From Bimastos eiseni (lineage: Eukaryota; Annelida; Clitellata; Crassiclitellata; Lumbricidae), in NCBI GenBank assembly GCA_959347315.1, contig OY365811.1, positions 32,787,406 to 32,851,405 on the forward strand: a stretch of 64,000 nt of DNA, read 5' to 3'. Position numbers and translations under genes: made by a program. This document shows, one piece after another, positions 21,948 through 33,746 of this stretch (position 1 is its first letter; each line of letters opens with the position of its first letter). Under the pieces are notes generated by a model, which saw only the letters and a list, made by a program, of their open reading frames with translations, was not told where the DNA came from and searched no databases.

Positions 21948-24705
21948 TCTTCAACGATCACCATCGTCGTTTCTCTTTTGATGGACTGATAACTCGCGTG
22001 GTTGGAATGAGTTCATTTCAGATGCATGGAAGAAGCACGAAGGTCTTGCCACTCTATGTGTTATTTGGGAAGCTACCAGATCAAACGTAAATTAGCTGAA
22101 GAAACGTTTAGTATCAAGGCACAGTTCCTCTAGTTTGTGACATCCTGAACAGAGTCACATGCAAAGAAGCTCTTTGATGTCCAGCACACTTATCATGTAT
22201 GCGGAATGGCTGTGAAACTGAAAATGCAGTTTTACTGAATGTAATCTGACCCATGTGAGAATGCCTTAGTGCTGTCGGTTGTCTGGCTCTAGTTGGGATG
22301 TAAGATTTGCAGCAAATGGATTGCAAAGTCTATGTTATGTTACTGATTGTTTTTTTAAATACGTGTCAGCTTGCCTCGTTGAATGTTGTGAGATAGGACA
22401 GTAGCTTCTTGACTATCAGTTTTGGATTGTGACAAATGATTGAAGAACTAATTTATTAATTAGCTATCAGCTGAAGCATCTGCTGTGTCCATCCTTGATG
22501 TACTTTAAAAATGATTCTTCATTTGCAGTGGAAATGATCATTACCGGTTTTTCATTAATGACAACAAATCCTTTGTCTTGTGTTCTGATCACATGTACTA
22601 AATTATGCCATTATAATAGAAGTCTTCATTGGAGATTTGTAGAAGTAACTGACATAATACCAAACACTGCACTAGACTTTCTTCCATTATGTCTCTGAGC
22701 TCATGATCTCTGATTTTGCCCCAGTGGTAAATCTAATCCGATTGCATGAATTCTGAGAATTTACCTACATTCTTACCATACTTGTAATGATACTGCTGTG
22801 TGCCAGTTTGAAATCAATAAATAAAGATTACTACTATATTATATGGCTAAGGCAAGCTGTATGTATGCCTGAGTCTTCTAAATCTCTTCATCTGGGCTTC
22901 TTCTTATTCCAGGTTGTCATTGTGTGGAATTGACAGCCCATGTAACCCATAGGGATTCCATGTATTCAGATCTTCAATCCCTCTGTCATATATTTGCCCT
23001 TCACCAACCAAAACCTACTTTAACCCCAAGATTAACCCAATTCCGTTATCACATTACCCCATGGACCAGCACAAAGTGGATTTGGCTCCAACACCCACAA
23101 CTGCTCCTTTCACTTTAATCTTATGCAGTGCCAATCTAGGAAAGCACAAATCATCTAGTATAGGCAATACATTTTCAGAATCACAATCCGTAGGAGTTGA
23201 CTACTCTATATTATCGACTGATAGGTCACAGAAGCGAATTGATGCATGGTGGGTTATAGGCGAAGACCTATTCTGTAGATCCCTTGGTTATAATCAAGGA
23301 TCTGAATCGGATGAATTCTAAAGTTCAAGCTGAGTCTGATCCAAAAACTCGTATAACACCATCGTTAAAATACCCAAGGCATCGGCCAATGGTCGCTTTG
23401 TCCACAGAGAAGTGAATAATGAGAAAGTCAAGATGACATTTGGCTTACAGGTCGTTCCTAAAGGACGTCCCCAATAACGGGAGGGGAGCCTCACCCCGAT
23501 GTGGACATGAGGTAGAGTTGAGCACGTCCACAGCCAATTAAATTCGATACAGTGTGTATTCATTACAATTGATCTTTAAACACTAACTTCAGTTAGATGT
23601 AATCGAACATCTGTATCGCGCTGCTCAAATCGCAATGCTCTTAACCGTCCTCAGTACTTGGGCCAGAGAATAGGAAGTCTTAATGCGTATCTGCAACTGG
23701 GAAGCGGGTGAGTAATTCCAGACACGGAAGACCATTCCATGCTGAGGACACAAGTAGAGCTTCTGGATTGCGCCGTAGCAGAGCGCATACCTGAAGCAAC
23801 CACACGCTGCCATTGCGATCGCAAGGAGAGGCCCTTGATGTATGGAGGAAGAGTAAAAGTAGGTCATTTCTGCGGATGCCCTAATTGCCCTTTATGGACG
23901 AGCCATAGCAAAATTTTAAGAAACCATACAACTGGGCAGTCGAGTGAAAAGCTTAGTTCCTGGCTGGGAGTCAACTGTGGCGTACACGCGCGAGTACGCA
24001 ACCGGCTACACTTGTGTGAACACTGGTGTAGTCTTCCCTCCTTCCCATCCCATGGGCCCAAATGGCAAGCGGGAAAGAAGACAAGCCATAATTGAGAACT
24101 AAGGGAATCGTGAGTTGTGACGTAAATTCTAGCCTACGAAGCTGATCAGGAATCCTAGCAGTGCCTTCTTTGATGCTAGTCGCTTAGTCGAATACGCGGA
24201 GTGTGTACGCAATTGTGAATAATTATGATTATTAGTGAGATTAATTATGATCCAACGTTGTATTAATATGTAAGTACCTGCGTATATGTATAGTGTACAT
24301 TAAAGTTGTAGGCTATTGCACGAAAATTGATCTGTACATAATATTTTATTAGAGACGTGCGTTTAAAAGACACGGTTAACCTTTTGTGTTACGGTGTTCA
24401 GCTTTTATTTTGAACTCTTAAATTTGATAGCCGAAAAGCGCCAAGTTGATAGGTGAAAGTGACAATTTTGGTGAACTTTTAACTGTTGGCAGGTTGAGTC
24501 AGAAACTAATTTAGTGCAGTTTACGATCATTTGAGCGCAGTATATTTTTGATTAAAACTTGCAGGACAAATGCTGCGTCGTATGGGTTCATAGCCTCTAA
24601 TTAATTATTATATAGTTCCCTTCCAGTGAAGTCGGTTGAAACATCAGTGAAAATTTGAAATTTTCATCTGAGGTAGCCTTAATTCGCGGTAAGTCTTGTG
24701 AGTGT

Positions 24706-25083
24706 AGGACAATTACCCCTCCGGGACACTTGCCCGATTTTTCATGCCACAATTGCCCCTCCTAGACAATTGCCCCGCCCCTTATATAGGAGTGTGTATG
24801 TATGTATGTATGTACATGTATGTGCGCATGTATGTGTATGCATACATGTATGTATGTATGTACGTACATGTATGTGTGCATGCATCATTGCATACAGACA
24901 TGAACACATTTATGCACACACACATACATAGGTACATAGTTGCATACAAACATGATATATACTTTGGGCAAGCTTATGGTCTAACCAGGTGGGCCAATTG
25001 TTCTAGTAGGGAGAGGCAATTGTCTGGGGGGGGGTTATTGTCTGGGGAAATTGTCCGTGGGGGGTCTATTGTCTGTTCCCCAA
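24706..25083. mobile_element. Foldback element with iterated GACAATTGCCCC-type arms
   Basis: The left arm (24706-24782) carries four diverged units such as GACAATTACCCCTCC and GACAATTGCCCC. The right arm (about 24990-25083) carries the inverse, such as GGCAATTGTCTGG, TTATTGTCTGGGG and GGTCTATTGTCTG. The interior is mainly a (TGTA)n microsatellite. No coding capacity. Confidence 0.7.
24793..24925. repeat. (TGTA)n/(CATA)n microsatellite
   Basis: Imperfect ATGT/TACA tetranucleotide array forming the core of the foldback element. Confidence 0.85.
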
Positions 25084-25823
25084 TTCTGTCAGTAACTTCA
25101 TGTAACACTTAAGTCAAAGTGAGGTCCTGAAATGTTACCTTGGTGGATATAGAGAGCTGAACAGTGAAGATCTCGATGGCAAATGGCCCTGGAATTGGAA
25201 ATTGAGCCTGTCATCTTCTAATGTAATTTAATGTAAAACATTCCAAATTGCTTGTTAAATGTGAAACCAAAGGTGTGTTTTCAAGTCATTGTTCTATTGA
25301 ATAGTAGAATAATTTAACCTGAAGAAAGTCGGCCTCTGCGTATATTTGTCACTGTACATTGCAAGAATAATGTTGCCTGTATGATTTGTTGACAGATTTC
25401 AGCAATTTAATCTTGAGCAAATACAAAAATAATTATGCTCAGCATTGTTGATTGTTGCCTTTTAAAAACCTACAATGTAAATACATGCAGTTGTTGAGGT
25501 GGTTCAACCCTCCAGTTCTTATTCTAATCTCCTCAGTTAAGTAACTGAAAAGAATTTTGGGTTAAGAAAATAAGATGACATCTGGATCATGTGCTAGTGT
25601 TTTTTGGGTGCAACATAATTATCAACAATGTTAGATATTGACCTGCATTTATTTTTACTTTGGCAATAGTAAAATGCATTAACTGTACTGTACAGCCTAA
25701 TTTTACAATTAAAATTGGTTGAGTGTTAAGGATTATTTCCCAAGGCAGTTATAATTTTACATGTTTTATGACAATAATAAAAATTGCTTTATATATTGAT
25801 ATATAGTGTCATCTGATATAAAG

Positions 25824-28453
25824 ATGTCTGAATGGCTCAAATCGAACCAAGTGCAAGAAATGGCCCATTCACTGGATACAGGAATTCCTCAGACGTTGCT
25901 CAGGAGAAATCCCAATGAATTTTGTCGACCATTATGTAATTGGCCCTTTCATCTATGCATCATCAAGGACTGTGTGGTTGTAAAGAATTTTTCCAGTATT
26001 GTTCTCTTGACCTCTCAAGGTCGTTTTCGGCTTCCGGATACGTCATCAAATAAGAATAACTTGCAGTTTAAGGAATCATGTCTGCAAGAAGAAATTTCAT
26101 ATGAGAGACAGGATCTTTCTCCGCGTGTCGTGAATGAAAATATATCGCGACATTTCACCGACATAACAGCAGTTCTGAAATCTCCAAAATTCAGTAGAAG
26201 CAAGTTTGTCAACATAGGCGATGTCCTTTTCAGTGAGCTAAGTAAATCGCGTCGTGCTGATGAAAGCTGTCAGCTTTATTGTCATGAGACGCTGGACGAG
26301 ATCGTTCTTCACTCCGTATCTTCCAGTAGTTTGCCATTCATGCACGAAGAGGTGGTTGATACTTCTCAAACAATGGGAGACGGTGGTGTGACTGTTGAGA
26401 ATTCATTATTGGGTGAAGCGGATTGTGTGGAATCGTTCGTGAACCCTGGTGGAATTAACGAGATGCACCAGGTTGGAGATGGTACTGCAGAAGACGACTG
26501 TGGTACTTTGATCTGCTCATCAGGAGATATCACAAGGTCCAATGCTGAAAGCACAGTGTCATCCATGTCTCAGACGTCTTCGTGTGAATGCTCTTCATCA
26601 GTGTCTAGTCAGATGTCAACTTCCGATAACGCGGTGACAGTGCAGACCATTGAAAGGCTTGACGTTGGAGTTGGCAAGAGAAAATGCAAGGCGAATTTGC
26701 GCGAAAGAAAACGGATTAAGGATCTGAGCGTTGCTTTCACTGACCTGAAGAAAAGGATTCCAAAATTTAAATAGTAAGTATTGCAGGATTATGGAAATCT
26801 ATATCCATTCTAAAGTATAATAAATTTCCATTAAAAAATTTTTACTGTGCTGCTCCAATTGGTATAATTCTCGACTATGTTTTCTCTTAAATGGAGATGA
26901 ACCATGCATTTGATAATAATGATATAGAGCTAGGAGAGTAGATTAGTTAGATTGGAAGTCATTGGTAGGTCCAGAAGTATGTGGAAATTGTAAAGTCATG
27001 GCAACTTGTCCTCTGATGCTGCTGCAACGCTTGTTCACTCCTTCATGGTCTCATGCCTTGACTACTGTAGCGCCCTTTATGACGGACTCCCTGTATGCCA
27101 TATCGGATGCTTGGATCGGGTTTTGTGCACTGTGGCACGCCTCACTGGCCGTGTTCAGCCATGTTACGGAATATCTGCGGGACGTCCTTCATTGGCTCCC
27201 CTTCTCTTAACGATTCTCATACCGGGTCTCATCTTTGGTATGGCACTATATCAAGGGATTGACTCCCAGATACCTGCAGGAACTGTGCTGATCCACACTA
27301 GGTGTCCAAAGCCGAGGTTTCCTACGTTCATCCCTACACTACAGGTCACGCTTCTTGTCCCTCGCTCTCGGACTTCCATGAGGCAGCGCCGAGCCTTCTC
27401 GGTTGCTGGCCCTGCAACCTGGATTGGGCTCCCTGTCACACTCCGCCTTGTGCCCAGGGAACACTCGACCATGTTCTATGCTAATCTTAAGACTGTCCTA
27501 TTTAGCTGGGGTTGGGTCGGGAGCGCTTCTTAGTAGATGTCTTGAAGGGGCAGTATATAATCCTCCAAATTAATTAATTAATTAAATAAACTGAGGGAAT
27601 GTGAAACCAATTATTGAACGTTCCCAATAGAAAATGAAATTGAACTAGTTACAGGTTTTTATTGTGAGAAGATTCTTCATATCTGCTCATTCCCTAAACG
27701 TTTCTCAAAGAAGGGAGGGTATACAATTTTCTGATTACAATTAAATTGTTGGAAATGCAAATTGTATACATACTGTTGTTACATAATTTAGCCACTGCAA
27801 GCAGATTTCGCAGCTTGAGATTCTCCGAGAGGCCATCGACTACATTAACCAGTTAACGACTTTGCTCAAGAGCAACATGGCGGCGATGCCTCCAAAGACT
27901 GGCTTCACTGGCAGCTTACGCTCTCGTCTGTTTCGATGCCTTGCAAGTGAGTTGTTGTGTGTCTGTGTGAATTCGTGAATGTATTTTTTGTTATTAAGAG
28001 ATGGACAAATTTGAGTGATTTTTCATGAAGTGCGGTTTTGCAATGATGAAGCATCTGTTGATGATGATGATACTGATCAATTGTGCACTGCATGTACCTT
28101 GTTCTTTATGGACTACTTTTTGCACCACTGAGATGCATGTGCAGCACTTTTGACATGGACTTGAAGCTGTAACACAAATGTCTAGAAGCATATTTCAATA
28201 CTTAAATACATTCATCCAAACATACACACATATGCCTCTACACATATGAACTATATTAATGCCCAAGACACAACTCTGTGAGGGCTCGTGCCTCATCAAT
28301 TTACATTACAAGGTAATAACCGAATCAATGAGCCATCCTATGCAAATGTAATTCGCTGAGATCACACTCTCGAATCAGCGCTTTGAAGTGTGTGGCTTAT
28401 GATTATGAAATGCCTGTTGTCTGGAGTTTTAATTGCTTTTGCTAATTTGCTGC

Positions 28454-28509
<56 letters not shown>

Positions 28510-28816
28510 CTAAGCAATAACAACCAGTTGGCTGTGCTTGGGTTGGCAGCATCTGAATAGTTAGTTTGACAAGGCACTAAATATAGATTCTCGTAATGAA
28601 GAAGTTAGTTAATTAATCTGAATTTTGATTGTGTTTCGTAGATTCCAAAGTCACTTCTTCTGAACCAGTAGTTAATCTCAATGATGACTACTACAATGCC
28701 TCGTTAAATGGCGACAGAGGCACAGACGAATCAGACAGTGTGGTGCCAATGGCAGTAGATGACCAGTTGATGCTTCCGATGAATGTTTCCAGTGAGGCTG
28801 CTGCTGCTGCAGCTGC

Positions 28817-28857
<41 letters not shown>

Positions 28858-29015
28858 ATGACGTTGGCAGTGGCTCCAGCCCAGTTTGCACAACCTCTTT
28901 TGATTGTTCCAGCATTGGACTCAATGATGAGTTGAGCATCTGGTTCTCTGCCGATTACTTCTTCCTCACTGGTGAGAGAATGGCTGATGAAGTGCCAGCC
29001 TCTGATTGTGGCTAG
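25824..29015 (+). CDS. Class A bHLH transcription factor with polyAla-polyAsp tail
   Basis: Three exons, 25824-26773, 27792-27946 and 28642-29015, join in phase (2, then 1) to give 1479 nt (492 aa). Seen: a long N-terminal region rich in S, T, D and E without recognised domains. A basic region and helix 1 follow near residue 287 (ANLRERKRIKDLSVAF, then TDLKKRIPKF). Intron 1 splits the loop, and helix 2 is QISQLEILREAIDYINQL. Exon 3 encodes an alanine run followed directly by an aspartate run, then a short tail. The ANxRERKR pattern is typical of group A factors that bind E-boxes as heterodimers; PTF1, FER3, Twist and Hand are the nearest patterns in memory, but the loop YHCKQ and helix differ, so no orthologue is named. 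Intron 1 carries a decayed LINE. An upstream non-coding exon is possible, since AG lies just before the start. Confidence 0.85.
26990..27540 (+). mobile_element. Decayed non-LTR retrotransposon (CR1/Jockey-like RT C-terminal piece)
   Basis: Shifting between frames on the plus strand, one reads VHSFMVSCLDYCSALYDGLP, then HVTEYLRDVLHWLP, then GLTPRYLQEL, then RAFSVAGPATWIGLP. This is the conserved order at the end of many LINE reverse transcriptase ORFs. At least two frameshifts and several stops break it. It is 5'-truncated and lies in intron 1 of the bHLH gene in the same orientation. Confidence 0.85.
28447..28510 (+). repeat. Composite (GCT)n(GAT)n microsatellite, intronic
   Basis: A TGC/CTG run passes directly into an ATG/GAT run, in intron 2 of the bHLH gene. 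The same composite in the same order occurs inside exon 3, about 350 bases downstream. Confidence 0.9.
28795..28862 (+). repeat. Coding (GCT)n(GAT)n composite repeat: polyAla then polyAsp
   Basis: In frame within exon 3 of the bHLH gene. The GCT block is interrupted once by GCA and encodes alanines, and the GAT block encodes aspartates. Length variation here would change the protein. Confidence 0.9.
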
Positions 29016-29348
29016 TGATGGACTGGGCTACGTATTTATTGTTGTATTAAGTACCATTGTTGTTTGAACTTGTTTCCATGTTTTCTTGTAGATATCCTCC
29101 TCTTTACACTCATCATGTTAACAACCAGCATCGTACCAAGATATAATTGTGCCCTGTGCCCAGCATTAATCTGGCGCTCTTACATTTTGTTGCCTATCTA
29201 AATTTCGATTATAATATAATATTTATTAATGGACGTATAGTTATTTCGATGAACTCATTTTGGACAGATAATACAAAGCTATTTTTTAAAGAAACTAGAT
29301 ATAATAATCTAGAAAAATAATAACATTGAAGTGAGTTAATCATTTGTG

Positions 29349-29354
29349 AATAAA
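29349..29354 (+). terminator. Candidate AATAAA signal of the bHLH gene
   Basis: First clear AATAAA after the stop codon at 29013-29015, giving a 3' UTR of about 350 bases. Confidence 0.45.
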
Positions 29355-32300
29355 AATAATACCATGTTTCAAGACAGAATGAGTTTATGAAATCATGAAA
29401 GTTATTCCATTGTGAAATTTTTACCCTGTGCCGTTGGCACCGCCCTTGGTACGGTACTGATAACATCTATATGTAAAGTAGCCTATGATAAAGCATTGGC
29501 ATGGTTTTGTGTAAGGATGTAAATGGGCTATATAATTACGCATTTTATGTTCAGATGGTCAGCTCCACCCGTGTCTTCAGCCTAGAGGATTACGGTCACA
29601 ATGACGATCTGTCTGCTGTAATCTAATGTAATGTAATGTAATGCTGTGTCGTTGTTGAGTCTGTTGAATTTATATTGATAATAATGTATTCACTCATGTG
29701 TAGTTCAAAATGAAAGTGTTAATAACATTGTAAAGAACAGAATTCTATTCCAACCTGTGGAACCTGCAACTTCACAAATTATTTTTAATCGTAATACATA
29801 TGTAATTAATGCAATTATTTACAGTTTATGCATGATACGTTTATCGTGTCCTGTCTGGCTTCTAGTGCAGGCACAATGACAATTCAAAGTAAACATGTTC
29901 ACTCTCGTGGGTTGCAAACTACAAGATATGACGCGCTTTTCATAGTGTTCTACATGAGGCGGTTATAAATAAAAGTAGTGAGAGAATTGTGAAGATACCT
30001 GGGTTTTATATATTGCCACCTTTAGAAGTAAGTTGTACAGACATGCTGATGTCTTTGGTTTAGTCAGAACATTATTTAAGCAAATGTTGTACCATGGTGA
30101 CTAGTCGGTATGGATATATTTGAAATGTGCAATTACGAGAATAGTTATAAAAGTCATGACTTTGTTTTCCAGATACCTGCAAATGTAATCTTATCATGAT
30201 AGGTATTCTGCAAATCTCCCTCAAATTATGTAATTATCACAATGTGCGACGTATCATATCATAAGTTTCTTCTAGGCAAAATGGGTTTACAAAATCGAAA
30301 TTGTATAGTCAGAACCGTCTGATATCTGTTCTTGTTTCTGAAAATGAAGAATGACTGCAGCAGATATGGTGTCAATACATAAACGTTGGCTTGTTGGAGC
30401 CAATTAAATGCTGGTCACCATCATCTGGTTTTTCAGTTGCCCTCTAAGCTGATGCTTTTACCCAATCACAGCGCTTATGTGATTGATTTCAAAGAAGGTT
30501 GCTTGAAATTTATAAGAGAATTGTGTTTCATTTCTTTAGATTTTGGGAATATCAGATGTTGTAATAATTGTGTAAATGTTGCTCTGAATTTTGAATTCTG
30601 TGTGTACCTAATAATTGCAGAGTGCTTTCAAGGAACATCTGAAAGGCACTGGAGCCGTGAAAATATCAGTTTTATTTCTTTCATTTGTTATCGAATGGTT
30701 AACAGATACTGAAACTGATAAAAATCCTAGTATACGAAAATACTAGCATAACCTGTTTGTTTTGAGCTTATAATATATTGATGTAGTTTAACCCTTTAAC
30801 GACCAGCCAGATTGGTTCCTGTACATTTTAGTATGTGCTGGTCATTAAAGTGTTGAAAACAGGTTGAATTGACAGTTACTTGACGTAAATGTTGTTTTCA
30901 TAAGTTTTGCATCTTTTACTTAGAGATGCTTTACTTTAAATGTTATTGTGGTCATAGTGATTATTCTAGTTCTGACGTTTTGTTTGAGTCATAGCTGTTT
31001 TTTTCCTTCTGTTTTGAATTGTTTACTTTCATTTTGCCTGCATATTTTAAGTTAAAATACTGGGCACTTTTTTTGTCTTTTCAATCTCTAATTGGTGATT
31101 TTAAAGCATTTTGTTTGTTGTTGTCTGATTGCAGCTCTAACAGAAATAGCTGAATCTTCAAATTTACTAGTGACAAATGTCTATTTACACGTTCTTATAT
31201 TCTATGTATGTTTAGTTGTTGATGATGATGATGCAATTTCCTTGAGTTAAGGGCTTGTGGTATTCTGTTTACAGATGTGTAATTTTTTTGATTATTTTCC
31301 AATGATTATTCATTCATTTATTTCATCCGTGGTTCTAATCTCATCACATTCTAATCTACATCACGAGCATAAAATCATTCATTCTCACAATGTTTTTTGA
31401 GAATTTCCAAATCTACTTCTATATGATATCGATGGTTACCCAGCCTCGCAGCAACTGTTTAGCTCCGTTTCTGTAATTTTTATACCGTGTGCTCACTGCT
31501 ATATGACTCAACAAAACTGTGATCCTTCATCTGAAAACAAGTTTGATGCAAAATTCTTGAACCTACCAAAGAATGTTGAACTGTCGAGATTATGAAATAA
31601 TTGTACAATTATTCTAATGATTGCTTCTGTACTCTGAACCCTTGGGTCACTGTTTTCAATATCCACCAGGGCAAATAATTATGTTTGCGAGTTTTCTGCT
31701 GGCAATTGTGCCCTAAGATTGTAAAATTAATATACCTACTGTACACTGTTATTGGGAAGTTCAGCTTTGACATAGCTGAGTGGCCAAATCTAGGAAAATG
31801 AAATTGCTAGCTCTTTGCAGTTGCATCTTTGGTTAGCTTAAGGAAGTGCATTTTTATGTGGAGGTTTTGTGTTCCATTTCCACATTGACAATAGCTTATT
31901 ATGATGCAAAATGGTATTGGTGACAATTCATAGATGAAAGGTATTTGTATTTTTTTGTCAATGGCTAACAAGTGCTCAATGCAAAGTACTTGTATTTATC
32001 ATGGAGGGGCCAGTCTGCCATGACCACATCTGCCAAGGACCGTTTCTTTCTTAAAGTCTCTGCCAAGTTGTCACCATTCTCATTGTTGCCATGCATATTT
32101 TTGGAATGAAATTCACTTTAAACCTACTTTGTATTTGATCTAATTTTAATCTTCAAATTTAAAGAGCTTACCCATGAACTCCAACGGTGACCATGTACCT
32201 CCATCATGACCCCGTGCAAAATTCTTCCCTCTTGCACTGTCACGGAATTTCATTCTAGACTGCTGTGTTAATATATTGAGAGTTTTAACATTGTTAAACA

Positions 32301-33746
32301 CAGTTTACTAAAATTTCATCTTGACATTGTATCCTGTATCTATTGAATTGATCTTGAAAGTGTATAAACTAATAAACGTAATATCAGTTGAATTGATTTT
32401 CGTAGCATTTTGTTTTTCTTGTTTAATACCAGTGGTGGATAGGGATTAGAGATCACACGATGCACATGTTTTCTAATATAAAAGCCTATAATGTTTAGCA
32501 GTAAAATAACAAGGAGTTGAGACATCACAATGTGCATTGCTAACTGGCATTTGTTTCTATATGAAATGCATAGGCAATGGTATGCACAAAAACAAGGTCG
32601 GCACTATACAGATTATAGTGGTGGATCCTACCAGCATGTCCACAAGTTGCCTATAATATGGAAACCATATTCCCACATGGGATCAGTATAGTGCCTATGA
32701 TTCCCAAATATTGCCCCTGGAGGAGGAGACAATAATTTATCAGCCTATGTAACAGCTTAGATTTTGCTACTAAGTGTATAGTTATAGCCATGGACCTACA
32801 AGTCACTAGATTGGAACCTAAGCATTAGGCCTATGTATCAGAGCAATTCACTGCACGAGGGTTATCTGGCAGGGCTACCTAGCACAATGTGACCGTTCAT
32901 GATGTCCTTATTATACAATGTTCTTCGTCTTTATATGCATAAAATATGAGTTCATAGCACTCTTCTTCATCTCGATTTGTTCTCTGATCGTGCCAGGTAT
33001 ATCGATCTATAAATACTGCATGAAATCTGTTGTATACATAAGCCTTACCTAATACTTGAAGTCTAAGTATTCGACCTTATGAAACTTTCCTGCAGAGGAG
33101 AGCTGCAATTAACAACAAAGAAGAGTCACAGAGAAGCCTTATTTTGTTTTGTTGTTCACACGGTTTGGGAAATTCTGGATTATCAATGTAGGCCTATATT
33201 GGGCATGTAGAACTCAAGTTGCAAGATAGAGTGTGACACGGGAAAAGTTTGTCCTCATCATACCGCTTAGTCTGTGCCCATCCTCCACCCCATCTCCAAC
33301 AGTCAGATCTGTTCTCATTGCCATCAAGTCTGTTCCTGTCCCCCACCCCGTACCCCTTCCCATTCTAAAGTAACAAAAATGAAGATAAAAACGATCGTGT
33401 ACGTTACTTAAACCCTTCTGTTTAAATTTTCAGTTTTATAGACAGAATACTCAATTGTAGCCGAAAATGTGTAATGACATCACATAGACGTGTTCCTAAC
33501 GGACGGGCCTAATGATGTGTGTCAACGCTTGGCGCCAGTGAAATGCGGATGCTAGGGTAAGATACATTTGGATACTGCGCACTGCGCAAATCAGACAATC
33601 ACAATGCGTTCACAAGCTCCTAGCGGCAGACACAACTAAATGGTTGGTATCGTGTCAACTTTTATCATGAGCTTTCTATTAAAATAGCGTTTTGGCACTT
33701 TAGAATTACCTGATTAGAATTTAATTTAATTTAGTGTGAAACTTAA
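29355..33746. other. Intergenic region, no gene recognised
   Basis: About 4.4 kb of AT-rich sequence between the bHLH and MAP7-like genes. Short frames exist, but none continues across plausible splice sites into a recognisable protein. The last 300 bases contain TGCGCACTGCGCA at about 33580, close to an NRF1-type site, and may be the promoter of the MAP7-like gene. Confidence 0.45.

Larger units (their letters stand above)
21948..25823. other. Intergenic region between HLCS and the bHLH gene
   Basis: HLCS 3' flank with AATAAA pairs at about 22817-22826 (possible distal polyadenylation site), then unassigned sequence. The part at about 23.3-24.1 kb is visibly richer in G and C than its flanks but has no recognisable protein. 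A foldback element occupies 24706-25083. No gene supported. Confidence 0.5.

Noticed and set aside
23739..24095. 118-codon plus-strand frame with several cysteines
   Set aside because: Cysteine spacing does not match a zinc finger I can name, and no start or splice context supports it. Kept only as part of the unexplained segment.
33575..33595. NRF1-type site (TGCGCACTGCGCA) upstream of the MAP7-like gene
   Set aside because: One base longer than the usual palindrome and unsupported by other evidence; mentioned only in the intergenic entry.
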